Virus record (IMG/VR): IMGVR_UViG_3300042525_000901
Coordinates: 1-64,000 of that record
From: a virus
Reading direction: 5' to 3' (one strand)
Length of the DNA stretch: 64,000 nt
Shown: positions 15,904 to 23,783 of the stretch, one piece after another
Layout of the letters: each line of letters begins with the position of its first letter
Position numbering within the stretch: position 1 is the stretch's first letter
Position numbers and translations under genes: made by a program
The notes under the pieces: model-generated
Seen by the model: the letters and a program-made list of their open reading frames with translations, nothing else
Database searches by the model: none
What the model was told of the DNA's origin: nothing

Positions 15904-16419
15904 ATGAGTATATCAAAATCGCAGCGCGAAACCGTCCGGTTCTTTGACGGACTTTCTATCGATGGCTACATGATGCCAGATGGAAGCTTTCGAGTTTCCA
16001 TGAGTGGGGCGAGCATCTTGATGGGTTTCGCTCCAAACTGGCTTGGACGATTAATAAGCCGGGGTGGTACAAACCTCAAAGCCTTACAGGGTTTAGGTTT
16101 CAGCGGACAAACCGAGGAAACTGGTACATTTGCAGGAAAACCAGCTCAGACCATTAGCCTTAAGGATTTTCAGCGACTTCTCTTGTTTGGAGTGCAAGCG
16201 GGTAAGCCCCAAGCGATCGCCCTTCAAATGGCGCTGTCTGATATGGCGCTTGGGGATTTCTTTCGAGACGCTTTCGGGTTGCGTGCGCTATCAATCGAAG
16301 AAAAACGAGCGAAGTTTTACCAGGCATTCGCCGCAACACTCACTCGTCAAGATTGGCTCGACTGGGATCGTGGTGACGTTGAAGAGCTGGAAGACCATGC
16401 TCGCTTTTTAGGAGCCTAG
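15904..16419 (+). CDS. Phage regulatory or antirepressor-like protein
   Basis: 171 residues. The layout is an N-terminal VRFFDGLSIDGYMMPDGSFR strand region, a helix with GASILMGFAPNWLGR, a glycine-rich LQGLGFSG turn, and a helical part with SLKDFQRLLLFG and LGDFFRDAFG. This pattern resembles a family of cyanobacterial hypothetical proteins and phage antirepressors that I know only by general appearance. Its leader is almost the same as that of the second KilA-N gene, pointing to shared regulation. The next gene starts 4 bp after its stop, so the two form an operon. Confidence 0.6.
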   Translation: MSISKSQRETVRFFDGLSIDGYMMPDGSFRVSMSGASILMGFAPNWLGRLISRGGTNLKALQGLGFSGQTEETGTFAGKPAQTISLKDFQRLLLFGVQAGKPQAIALQMALSDMALGDFFRDAFGLRALSIEEKRAKFYQAFAATLTRQDWLDWDRGDVEELEDHARFLGA

Positions 16420-16422
16420 CTC

Positions 16423-16623
16423 ATGAAATTGACTCACGAATCAGGCCGTCCGTTGTCGTTGCTCGAACTACGCGCGATCGCTATTCCCTTAATCTTAGGT
16501 GGGCATACAGCGACAAGCATCATAGGACAATTCGACGTGACCAAGCGGACGGCAGAGCGCTGGATCGCAAAAACTACGGAATCCAGCAATACTGCAACCG
16601 AGATCCTTTCCCCCAGAATGTAG
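16423..16623 (+). CDS. Small helix-turn-helix protein
   Basis: 66 residues. A helix-turn-helix is visible in IPLILGGHTATSIIGQFDVTKRTAERWIAKT, with VTKRTAERWI as the recognition helix. It begins 4 bp after the preceding gene and its last 50 bp overlap the 3' end of a gene on the opposite strand, so a truncated or misannotated end is possible. It may regulate the cassette or be a transposase-like remnant. Confidence 0.5.
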   Translation: MKLTHESGRPLSLLELRAIAIPLILGGHTATSIIGQFDVTKRTAERWIAKTTESSNTATEILSPRM

Positions 16624-17107
16624 CCGTCGGCGCAACATCAATCGCCAATCGAATCGGCGTTCCCGGCAACACAAACCCAACATTGGCTGATGGCCTTGTG
16701 TGATTTGTGTACGTGTACCGAACAATGCCGTCGGCTGCGATCTCAAGGAATCGGACACCACGGGGACGAATGGGCGTGTAAGCGATTCCTGTAAGCTCTA
16801 CCACGCGATGCTGATGCGCCGGGTCAGGGCGAAACCCGATCAATTCAGGAAACAGATCCTCCAGCCCGTAAGACGTTCCCAAGATTTGGTTTGCGGCATC
16901 CAGCATCGCTTTGCAGTCTTCAAGCCGTGCGCGGCGTTGCCCTCGGATCTGATTGGCGGTGTTGCTGCGATCAAGCCCGGTGATCTCAATTAGCCGCTTC
17001 ATAAACGGAGCCTCGCCAGAACTTAACGCTCCGTCAAAGTTCTCCATTACTCCGATCAAAGTTTCCATTTGCGTAAACGCGGGATTGGGATTGCGAGACA
17101 GCGCCAT
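16574..17107 (-). CDS. Probable repressor-like regulator
   Basis: 177 residues using the ATG at 17107; an earlier in-frame start at 17137 would add ten. An N-terminal helical region with ITGLDRSNTANQIRGQRRARLEDCKAMLDAANQIL looks like a helix-turn-helix, followed by a domain with proline-bounded beta strands such as GVRFLEIAADGIVRY and VGFVLPGTPIRLAIDV, as in a repressor with a sensor or dimerisation domain. It is divergent from the head-completion operon, and a 6-bp-armed palindrome lies in the shared intergenic region. Assignment as the lysogeny or maintenance regulator is inference. Confidence 0.45.
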   Translation of the reverse strand: MALSRNPNPAFTQMETLIGVMENFDGALSSGEAPFMKRLIEITGLDRSNTANQIRGQRRARLEDCKAMLDAANQILGTSYGLEDLFPELIGFRPDPAHQHRVVELTGIAYTPIRPRGVRFLEIAADGIVRYTYTNHTRPSANVGFVLPGTPIRLAIDVAPTATFWGKGSRLQYCWIP

Positions 17108-17128
17108 AATCGACAAACCTAAACAGAT

Positions 17129-17145
17129 ACATATCACTAATATGT
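17129..17145. promoter_or_regulatory. Operator-like palindrome
   Basis: ACATAT and ATATGT are separated by 5 bp in the divergent region between the 16574-17107 and 17235-17696 genes. It is a possible binding site for the adjacent regulator. Confidence 0.45.
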
Positions 17146-17234
17146 CATATCGTACAGGTATCGCGACAGGTTTATCTAGACTCGCGCTAGTCTTGCAAAG
17201 TATGCGATTCTAGGGTATATGCGTTGGTCTTGGT

Positions 17235-17696
17235 ATGGCTTCTTATATTGATCGCAATGTGCTGAGAGTTCGGCTAGGTGAAATGGAGTTGCGGCAGTTA
17301 TCACAAGTTGGTGATGACTTTACCGACGTTGAACCGAATGACGTGCGAATGGACGCGGCGATCGCGGCTGCGTCGTCCGAAATTGACGCGGTGTTAGCGG
17401 CGTCGTTTTTCATCCCCCTTCCGTGCCCCGCTCCAATTGATATCCAAGATATCTGCTTTGCGTTGGCACGAGAGCGGCTTGATACGATTGATCGTCGCGA
17501 GGTAGTAGCTGCGGACGCGGCAATGGCACGGGAACGGTTGCGAGATTTTGCAGACGGAAGACGGGTGCTAGTTTCCAAAGGTAAGCGTGTCCCGCCGATT
17601 GCCCGTGCCGGTTTCACTTCGACCGGAGATCTGAAAACAGCCGTTTACCGTGACGACACTTACCTAGGGGATTCATGGGACAGCCGGAACTCCTGA
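17235..17696 (+). CDS. Head-tail connector, Mu gp36 (DUF1320)-like
   Basis: 153 residues. The pattern is that of DUF1320 proteins: an N-terminal Tyr-Ile-Asp start, RVRLGEMELRQL, a central MDAAIAAASSEIDAVLAASFFIPLP with the typical proline, then an alpha-helical C-terminal half (ICFALARERLD). These proteins occur between capsid and tail-terminator genes in Mu-like phages and form part of the head-tail joint. Its stop overlaps the next start by 22 bp. Confidence 0.65.
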   Translation: MASYIDRNVLRVRLGEMELRQLSQVGDDFTDVEPNDVRMDAAIAAASSEIDAVLAASFFIPLPCPAPIDIQDICFALARERLDTIDRREVVAADAAMARERLRDFADGRRVLVSKGKRVPPIARAGFTSTGDLKTAVYRDDTYLGDSWDSRNS

Positions 17697-18265
17697 ACGA
17701 GCTGGAACGCCGTCTTACAATTCGGGTGCAACGCGCAATCAACGAAGTGCCTGAAGTGCGAGGCCGGATTGCTGACGCGATCGGGTTAGAGTCTCGCGTG
17801 TCCAGGCCGACAAGCACGGCTAATGTCTATGTCGGCTATTCGTCATCGTCGTTTCGGCTTGATGATGAACAGTCAACCGAACGGATCGAAATGCATGTCC
17901 GCTCCGAAGTGCTTGGCCTAAAAAACAACCGACTATCGAAGCTGCTGTCTGACGCGATCATCGGCCATGTTTTATATTGGCGTCCCGGCCATCCCTGGAT
18001 CGGTCGGTTTGAAGCTGAATCACGATCTGAGATTGGCTACTCGGAAGACGCTTCGATGTGGGTGTGGGACGCCGCTTTCGGGATTGACTTTACCTGGAAT
18101 GGTTGGCCGATCGCTGATTGGATCGATCTTGATCCGTGTCTTCCGCCGATCGGTACGCCAACGGTCAAGGTTGGGCTATGGCGAGCCGATCACCCGGTTG
18201 ATGATGAGTCCGTAGCCAATGCCGAATTTGAAGCCACAATCGAGGTAGACCCGCCGCAACCATGA
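17675..18265 (+). CDS. Tail terminator-like protein (Mu gp37-like)
   Basis: 196 residues. The N-terminal helix (PELLNELERRLTIRVQRAIN) is followed by beta strands and a helix at NNRLSKLLSDAIIGHVLYWRPG, which gives the alpha/beta outline of tail terminator proteins such as Mu gp37. Position after DUF1320 and before the gpJ gene supports it. A tail terminator would cap the tube when sheath polymerisation is complete. The stop overlaps the next start by 4 bp (ATGA). Confidence 0.55.
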   Translation: MGQPELLNELERRLTIRVQRAINEVPEVRGRIADAIGLESRVSRPTSTANVYVGYSSSSFRLDDEQSTERIEMHVRSEVLGLKNNRLSKLLSDAIIGHVLYWRPGHPWIGRFEAESRSEIGYSEDASMWVWDAAFGIDFTWNGWPIADWIDLDPCLPPIGTPTVKVGLWRADHPVDDESVANAEFEATIEVDPPQP

Positions 18266-19422
18266 CAATAAAATTCACGCCACTACTCGCGCCTCAGTTG
18301 TCCGACTGGGATGAGCGGAAGATCGTCAGGATTGCCCTAGAACGCCTCAAGGCTGCATCTGGCAATCAAATCAACATCACCGACGCTCACAGCCCTGCTA
18401 CCGCATTTATCGAAGCCCAGGCACTTGCTAGTGCAGAATTGCTCTGGCAAGCGGACAAACTAGCCGAGCGATTCTCTGTCCTGTTTCTCCAAAACTACGG
18501 CATTCAGCAAAAGCTCGGTACGACCGCACTAGGCGAGGTGCGGTTTGAGCTAAAAAGTGCGCTTGCGTCTCCGTACACAATTCCAGCCGGTGTCATCGTC
18601 CTGAGCGGTGCTAACAAACGTTATCGCACTGTGGAGAATCTGACGTTTGCGCCTGCTGAGTTAGCGCGTACGGTTGGGGTTGAATCGGTTGAAGTTGGCA
18701 CTGCCTACAACGTTCCGGCAAACGCGATCGGGTCAATGCAGCAACCGCTAGCGTTTGTCTCACGAGTGTTCAACCCTGAACCTATCACGGGAGGAACCGA
18801 CGCGGAAACAATTGAACAAACTAAAATCCGAGCGTTTGAACGGTTGCGATCGCGTGGTTTAGTGCAAGCGGTTGATTGGGAGAACGAAGCCCGATCAGTT
18901 CTAGGTGGCGGCATCGCTGTAGCCATTCCCAACCTAGGCCCCGACGGTCAGCGTGAAGAGCAAGGCACGGTTCATCTATTTGTGGCGAACTCTGACGGAT
19001 CTCTACCATCGGATGAGCAGCGGGAAAGCTTAAGAGCGTACCTTGATGCAATGGCTCCGCTGACGATTGAGACAATCGTCAGTTCGTGCGATCCACAACC
19101 CGTCTATGTTGAGGTCATCGTCTCTGGAAACTCAGGATCAAATCCAACAACCATCGCCAACACGATCGCGTCTCGTCTCATGGCTTACCTGACGCCAGGG
19201 CGTTTCCCGTTTGGGCAGACTGTAATCCTAAACGAACTGGAATGGCAGTCTCGGGTCAACGGTGTTTCGTTTGTTCAGGGGGTGACGCTGGGAACGCAAC
19301 CCGGATTAACGGAAGCCAAAAACTTTGCCATGCGTTACCGCTGGTCAATCCCAATCCTTACCCGAATCGGTGTTCGTGTTGAGATTGATTCACGTCCGTT
19401 TGCCTACACATTCGAGTTTTAA
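18262..19422 (+). CDS. Baseplate wedge protein J (gp47-like)
   Basis: 386 residues, the size of baseplate J proteins. Typical features are the N-terminal helical region (IDPxx-like), the GTTALGEVRFEL and YTIPAGVIVLSG strands, AYNVPANAIG, EPITGGTDAETIEQTKIRAFERLRSRG and the DWENEARSV segment. J proteins form the wedge of P2- and Mu-like baseplates. It is translationally coupled with the preceding gene and leads directly into the tail-fibre gene 4 bp later. Confidence 0.85.
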   Translation: MTIKFTPLLAPQLSDWDERKIVRIALERLKAASGNQINITDAHSPATAFIEAQALASAELLWQADKLAERFSVLFLQNYGIQQKLGTTALGEVRFELKSALASPYTIPAGVIVLSGANKRYRTVENLTFAPAELARTVGVESVEVGTAYNVPANAIGSMQQPLAFVSRVFNPEPITGGTDAETIEQTKIRAFERLRSRGLVQAVDWENEARSVLGGGIAVAIPNLGPDGQREEQGTVHLFVANSDGSLPSDEQRESLRAYLDAMAPLTIETIVSSCDPQPVYVEVIVSGNSGSNPTTIANTIASRLMAYLTPGRFPFGQTVILNELEWQSRVNGVSFVQGVTLGTQPGLTEAKNFAMRYRWSIPILTRIGVRVEIDSRPFAYTFEF

Positions 19423-19426
19423 TCAC

Positions 19427-20329
19427 ATGGTTCAGATTGTTGGTCAGTTAGTCGATTCTGGTGTCAGAACAGTTCCCCTGGTTTTGCGCGTCACAGCCGA
19501 CGCTCCGATCCTCGATGCCTCGGTGTCGCCATCTCGCCTGCTCACAGAAATTCCACGTGAATGGGAGCTACCCACCGGCTCAATTAACATCACGCTGCCG
19601 GAGTCTGAATCGGCGAACGTCTCCTACCTATTCCAAGTGTTGCAGCGGGCTGAAATCCTGACGCTTTACACGAATGATGGTGAGGCGTATTACGGCCCAT
19701 ATCACGAAGAGAATGGCGAGTATTTTACCGGGTCGTCACCTTCGGACGAACAGATCTCGTTAAGCTCTCGCGTCCGAATACAGGACACAACCGTCCAAGC
19801 ATTTCGTGCGATCGTTCCGCCTTCCATCACCCCGATCAACTATGCCGACTTGCGACCCGTCGGCATTACTCGCGAGGTGATGGACGCAAACTTTATCCGC
19901 CTTGCCCAAATTCTCGCCACGGACACCGAACTCCAAACCGCGATTGTAAACAACCTCGCAAGCGCGGCGAACATTCCGTTTTCTCCTACCGGAGCTGTCT
20001 CTGCCACGGATGTGCAAGGGGCGATCGGGCAACTTGATACTCAGCGGCTACGCTCATCCCAAAACCTATCCGATCTCGCCAACGCAGCAACGGCACGCAC
20101 CAACCTCGGATTGGGGTCGATCTCGGTTGAAGCCGCGTCATCGTTCGCCGTCGCTGATCATGGTCACACGTCTGACGAGGTGGCCTATCCGGTTGCAACG
20201 TCGGGAGGAACAACCGTTCAACTAAAAAACGCACCGAATTCAATCAGTGCGCTTTCTAATCCTGATGCTTGGTGTGAAATCCAAGTTCAGGGTGTGATTT
20301 ATGTCTTTCCGGCGTGGCGGCTTTCGTAG
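19427..20329 (+). CDS. Tail fibre or receptor-binding protein
   Basis: 300 residues from the ATG at 19427. The N-terminal half has a baseplate-attaching beta domain (TGSINITLPESESANVSYLFQVL). The middle carries SAASNIPFSPTGAVSATDVQGAIGQLDTQ, typical of phage fibre repeats, then NLGLGSISVEAASSF and HGHTSDEV, a common fibre motif. The C-terminal region is short and ends VFPAWRLS, so the tip may be incomplete compared with longer fibres. It overlaps by about 31 bp with the convergent gene 20299-20604. Adhesion to the host surface is the likely role. Confidence 0.7.
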   Translation: MVQIVGQLVDSGVRTVPLVLRVTADAPILDASVSPSRLLTEIPREWELPTGSINITLPESESANVSYLFQVLQRAEILTLYTNDGEAYYGPYHEENGEYFTGSSPSDEQISLSSRVRIQDTTVQAFRAIVPPSITPINYADLRPVGITREVMDANFIRLAQILATDTELQTAIVNNLASAANIPFSPTGAVSATDVQGAIGQLDTQRLRSSQNLSDLANAATARTNLGLGSISVEAASSFAVADHGHTSDEVAYPVATSGGTTVQLKNAPNSISALSNPDAWCEIQVQGVIYVFPAWRLS

Positions 20330-20604
20330 CTAGCGATCCATTTTTCGGCATTGACTAGCGTATCAAATTTGCCTGCCCATTCTGCATCCCAGATGGCAGC
20401 ATCAGGAATGTTTTCTAATCGGGCTGCAATCTCGACTAGCTTGGCTCTTGAAATGTTGCGGAGCAACTCTAGGCCAATAGGCTCTAAGCCGTACCAAATC
20501 AAAGCAAAAACTCGCCCATACTTCTGGACTAACCAGTATGTCTTGTTGTCCTTAATGCCTTCGGAGTAATCTCGGCGTTTTTTGTGAAACAGTGTGCTAG
20601 TCAT
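20299..20604 (-). CDS. Unknown small protein, start of a coupled operon
   Basis: 101 residues. Basic N-terminus, central hydrophobic segment (YGRVFALIWYGLEPIGLELL) and acidic C-terminus. The ATG at 20604 overlaps the stop of the tiny upstream ORF, and AGGAGG lies inside that ORF, so the small genes between 20.6 and 21.3 kb form a coupled minus-strand operon. Its end overlaps the convergent fibre gene. Possible fibre-assembly or regulatory role; not recognised. Confidence 0.45.
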   Translation of the reverse strand: MTSTLFHKKRRDYSEGIKDNKTYWLVQKYGRVFALIWYGLEPIGLELLRNISRAKLVEIAARLENIPDAAIWDAEWAGKFDTLVNAEKWIASYESRHAGKT

Positions 20605-20677
20605 CGAAAGACCTCCTGTGCTTTGGCTTGCAGTTCTTTAAAGCTCGGCTGATTGTGAAAGTAATGGCCTTTGTCAT
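20597..20677 (-). CDS. Tiny coupled ORF (26 aa)
   Basis: 26 codons. Its ATG overlaps the stop of the upstream gene as ATGA (20674-20677), and its stop overlaps the start of the next gene; the next gene's AGGAGG lies within it. This chain of overlaps supports translation, but the product is a short basic peptide with no recognised role. It may only serve to couple the flanking genes. Confidence 0.35.
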   Translation of the reverse strand: MTKAITFTISRALKNCKPKHRRSFDD

Positions 20678-21021
20678 GAATACTCTCCGATCGCGCGTCG
20701 GACTTGGCGAGCTACTTCTAAACATGCCAAGGCGAGCAAGTAGCATCGTTTGTGGCGTGGGTCGGACATTTCAATCAAGAGCTTTTCGCCGCTAGGCCAT
20801 ACAAGGCGAACGGATCGACCATCAGGATCAACTCCATCAACGGTAACCGCGCCGTGTCGGAAGTTGCCCGCAATTGACCCAGGCGCGATCGCGTCCTTAG
20901 CCTTTGGTGTTGCGACCTCTGCTGTGAAAAACGCATAAGGGCGTTTCATATACTGTACGGTCGCCACATAAGGTGTCTCGGTTGCCGCTGTGATTGATTC
21001 GATATCTGCTGCCGTTATCAT
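20674..21021 (-). CDS. Unknown protein of the minus-strand operon
   Basis: 115 residues from the ATG at 21021, which has a strong GAGGAGG ribosome binding site 9 bp upstream; the longer frame to 21207 is rejected. A beta strand with VQYMKRPYAFFTAEVATPKA, then SIAGNFRHGAVTVDGVDPDGRSVRLVWPSGEKL, and a C-terminal helix. No domain recognised. The stop is coupled to the next tiny ORF. Confidence 0.6.
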   Translation of the reverse strand: MITAADIESITAATETPYVATVQYMKRPYAFFTAEVATPKAKDAIAPGSIAGNFRHGAVTVDGVDPDGRSVRLVWPSGEKLLIEMSDPRHKRCYLLALACLEVARQVRRAIGEYS

Positions 21022-21047
21022 TGAATTTTGCCTCCTCTGTTTGTGAG

Positions 21048-21344
21048 TTACAGGTTCCAACACCGTTCTAGGTGGCGTACGTTGGCACTCCCTGACGTGG
21101 AAGCTGCAACGTAGGCGATCCACGCATCGCACAAAATATCGATGCCTTGCTTTTGACTTACGACCCGTTGCGAGATCCGTGTATCCCAGAACGGATACGC
21201 GACCCATTCGCCGTTACCACCACGCCCAGGGGTGCGGACTAGGTAGCCAATCTGAGCGCCGTTTGAGATGACATCCCATGCGGCTTCAACCACCGATAGC
21301 CGGTGACCACTCCATCGGCTTTTTATCAAAAAAACTTTGTCCAT
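21048..21344 (-). CDS. Unknown small protein
   Basis: 98 residues, first gene of the minus-strand operon. It contains WSGHRLSVVEAAWDVISNGAQIGYLVRT and CDAWIAYVAAST, a mixture of short strands and a helix. AGGAGG lies just before the ATG. A promoter of the TTTGCGT-TGTATA type lies 20-40 bp upstream. Function not recognised. Confidence 0.55.
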   Translation of the reverse strand: MDKVFLIKSRWSGHRLSVVEAAWDVISNGAQIGYLVRTPGRGGNGEWVAYPFWDTRISQRVVSQKQGIDILCDAWIAYVAASTSGSANVRHLERCWNL

Positions 21345-21360
21345 AAACCTCCTGTCGATT

Positions 21361-21384
21361 CTCTATACATCATAAACGCAAATC
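21361..21384 (-). promoter_or_regulatory. Early-type promoter
   Basis: On the minus strand, TTTGCGT, then TGATGTATAGAG, with a TG-extended -10. It belongs to the promoter family described in the findings and drives the 21344 to 20299 operon. Confidence 0.5.
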
Positions 21385-21465
21385 AACAAAAACGATCATT
21401 TATTTTGCGACAGGTAGAGCCGACCTCTTTGGTTGAGCTAGCGTGAAAGAAAACGGGATTTGGGT

Positions 21466-23073
21466 ATGGCCAAGATTGAGCGGACGATTCCTTGGGGTAA
21501 CGGAAGCGACGTGGCGTGCGCTCCGATTTACGCGCGTCTCCCTGCGTACAACCGAGGCTACCGACGTTGGGGCGAAACGGAAGACGCCGATAATATCGCC
21601 AATGGTGAGGTGTCGCGATGGTTGACGATCGCAACGGATGAGCTTCTGTGCGAGCTGAAGGGCGATGTCACGGGGTTCTACGAAAACTATCTCGACCCGG
21701 AAACAGCTCGATCTGATGCACTCGATTGGCTTGCGATGCACCTCGGCTTCTCTGGTCAGTTTTGGCGTGCGGAATGGCCTGACGAAGTGAAGCGCGAAGT
21801 CCTAAAGCTGGGTGATGAGGCTTGGATCGGGCGTGGCTCCATCGACAAAATTGACACGCTGCTAGAAACCATCGGCGTCATCACCTGTGCCGATGTTTGG
21901 CCGCTTAATGATACGGGACATCGTTCATATCGGTTGCCGTGGTTACGAGCCGATTTAGGCACTGCTGATAACTATTGGCGAGCTGATAACACCCACTACT
22001 TTATTCGTCTGCCGCTGACGACGAAACGCGGTGATGAGACATGGCAGTACGCAAAATGGATCGTGGACGGGTTTACTCCGGTCGGTGCGGTTGGTGTGCC
22101 GTGCTTCTGCAACTTCTACCCGGACAAATCCCACGCTGACGATCCGATCTTCGATGAAGTGTGGGAACAATCACGACCGATGGTCGATACATTCTGGGAT
22201 GGTCGCGAGCCAAGCGATCGCCCTGACCTCGATTTTGCTGCGCTTCTAGAGTACCTAATCGCCGAGTTTGGTATCACCGCCCAGATTGTCACGCGAGAGC
22301 CGTTCCTGGCTGACGTGACGACCGCTGATAGCCGATTTGTTGATATTGGCTGGTGGGGACATCCGTTCCCTGAAAATGCGTCAGGCGCGATCGGGACTCG
22401 AACCAATTACGAACCGGCTCCCAACGTGTTCGTGGTATTTCCAACTTTGGTAACGTTTCGCGATGACACATGGGAAACAGTCAAGCGGTTAATCGAGCTG
22501 TACCGACCTTACGAGTATTTCGATCCGCTCGCCATGATCGGCCACGGCGTGTTCTTGCCTGAGTTGAGTCATGCTAACGCTCCGATGCTTTGGGATGAAC
22601 CGGCGGATGAACAGTTGTGGCAAGACGCTAACGACGCGGTGAAAGCGTACTGGCTTGCCAATCCATTTGAGGTGGGCGATCGTCAAGACCTCGCGTTCGG
22701 CTATCTCCTGAAGGCGGTGCTAACCGCGCTGGACTTGCCTGGACAAATCGCCGTCTACGACCCTGCGATATTTGAGACGGGATGGTCGGGGCATCCGGAT
22801 CAGGCGAACGCATCAGGGAGCGTTGGCACTCGATCCAATTACGAACCAGCTCCGAATGTGTTTGTGATTTTCCCCGAGGCGATCGCGGTCGGTGACGAAA
22901 CTTGGGAAAGCGTGAAGCAAATCGTCTACTGGTTCCGCCCTTACGACTTCTATCATCCCGACTACATGCTCGGATACGGAATCGAATATCCCGATCGCCT
23001 CACGCCTACGATGCCAGTCTTGACCACTGATCCGACCCTGGGTGACGTGCCGATTATCTCTTCCAACCCCTGA
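21466..23073 (+). CDS. Tail protein I-like with three internal repeats
   Basis: 535 residues from the ATG at 21466. The N-terminal 150 residues resemble P2 gpI / Mu gp48 tail-tip proteins (LDWLAMHLGFSGQFWRAEWPD). The rest contains three copies of a roughly 75-residue block, seen as YWRADNTHYF-type, then GHPFPENASGAIGTRTNYEP, and GHPDQANASGSVGTRSNYEP, each followed by VFVVFP or VFVIFP and ETWE or ESVK. The duplicated blocks share APNVFV. It could bind fibres or receptors. It ends just before repeat copy 4 and the iteron array. Confidence 0.7.
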   Translation: MAKIERTIPWGNGSDVACAPIYARLPAYNRGYRRWGETEDADNIANGEVSRWLTIATDELLCELKGDVTGFYENYLDPETARSDALDWLAMHLGFSGQFWRAEWPDEVKREVLKLGDEAWIGRGSIDKIDTLLETIGVITCADVWPLNDTGHRSYRLPWLRADLGTADNYWRADNTHYFIRLPLTTKRGDETWQYAKWIVDGFTPVGAVGVPCFCNFYPDKSHADDPIFDEVWEQSRPMVDTFWDGREPSDRPDLDFAALLEYLIAEFGITAQIVTREPFLADVTTADSRFVDIGWWGHPFPENASGAIGTRTNYEPAPNVFVVFPTLVTFRDDTWETVKRLIELYRPYEYFDPLAMIGHGVFLPELSHANAPMLWDEPADEQLWQDANDAVKAYWLANPFEVGDRQDLAFGYLLKAVLTALDLPGQIAVYDPAIFETGWSGHPDQANASGSVGTRSNYEPAPNVFVIFPEAIAVGDETWESVKQIVYWFRPYDFYHPDYMLGYGIEYPDRLTPTMPVLTTDPTLGDVPIISSNP

Positions 23074-23113
23074 GAGGATTGAAGTGTGTTGCCACAATCC
23101 TACTGCGATTATC

Positions 23114-23217
23114 TAGCCACGTGCACCATGTAATTCTTTTATATAGGGGTAATGCCATCACGTGGCACGCTTCCAAAATCGCCGGAACGCTTACAGTATA
23201 AAAGCTACAGCCGTTTG
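23114..23217 (+). repeat. CACGTG repeat element, copy 4
   Basis: TAGCCACGTG (23114-23123) and CACGTGGCAC (23159-23168), 35 bp apart, then 38 bp, then ACAGCCGTTT at 23207. It opens the gene-free block that contains iteron array A. Confidence 0.9.
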
Positions 23218-23280
23218 CCGGGTCGCACCGAGGCCGTTCCCTCTCGCCTGGGAAAACTGCCCAAATTTACCCCAAATAAT

Positions 23281-23520
23281 TGCAGGATTTTGCAGGATTT
23301 TTCCGGGAAATTTGCGCTTATCCTGCGCTGACGATTGCGCTTTGCCTGCGCCAACGATTGCGCCAAGCCTGCGATCAACTTGAGACAGCCCTGCACATTG
23401 ATTGCGCGATCGCTGCATCTTGCCTGCGATGTTGGTGCGCTCTGATTGCGCTTTCGGTTACGTTCACTATTGCGCGATCGTTTGCGCTTTAGAGATCCAG
23501 GGTTCGGCGATTTTGTCAAT
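23281..23520. repeat. Phased iteron array A
   Basis: Sixteen units from 23313 to 23492, most starting TGCG, at strict 11- or 12-bp spacing (5 of 15 steps are 12). Examples are TGCGCTTATCC, TGCGCTGACGAT, TGCGCTTTGCC and TGCGCGATCGC. Two TGCAGGATTT copies precede it (23281-23300). The end is TTTGCGCTTTAG, then GATCCAG and GATTTTGTCAAT near 23509-23520. The apparent ORFs over it have no coding character. Confidence 0.85.
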
Positions 23521-23525
23521 AGCCA

Positions 23526-23554
23526 CAAAAAAAACGCCGCTGGTGTTGCGGCGT
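23526..23554 (-). terminator. Minus-strand terminator
   Basis: GCGGCGT region and ACGCCGC form a 7-bp stem with a 7-nt loop; on the minus strand it is followed by eight T. It ends the operon that runs down from 24262 to 23577. Confidence 0.85.
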
Positions 23555-23576
23555 GGTGGAAGGATTTTGGCGTAAC

Positions 23577-23783
23577 TTAGACTGCGATTAGCGTGCCGTG
23601 ATGAACTCGGACACATGCGACTTGGTGGCGGGTTGTGATTTCCTTTACAGGCTGAATGTCATGGCAACTTGCTTCAATGACGCCTGATTGCTGGTGAACA
23701 TGGGGAGACAGTCCAAGTGATCGCAGTTCGTTTGCCACTTGACTAGCTACGGTGTCTCCATAAATGCGAATGTCTAAACTCAT
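23577..23783 (-). CDS. Small unknown protein
   Basis: 68 residues, starting MSLDIRIYGDTVASQVANELRSLGL. The compact alternating pattern of strand, helix and strand with a histidine-rich middle (SPHVHQQSGVI) suggests a small alpha/beta fold. Its start overlaps the stop of the preceding gene (ATGA), so it is translated from the same message. It is the last gene before terminator 23526. Family not recognised. Confidence 0.5.
   Translation of the reverse strand: MSLDIRIYGDTVASQVANELRSLGLSPHVHQQSGVIEASCHDIQPVKEITTRHQVACVRVHHGTLIAV

Noticed and set aside
16130-16411. Plus-strand ORF of 93 codons inside the 15904 gene
   Set aside because: Frame-shifted shadow of a gene with better codon pattern and its own leader.
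23281-23500. CRISPR array
   Set aside because: Units are only 11-12 bp, contiguous and without spacers; no cas genes occur in the window.
23162-23528. ORFs of 70-107 codons across iteron array A on both strands
   Set aside because: They follow the 11-bp repeat, are rich in Arg, Cys and Ala by accident of TGCG units, have no ribosome binding site and no homology pattern.
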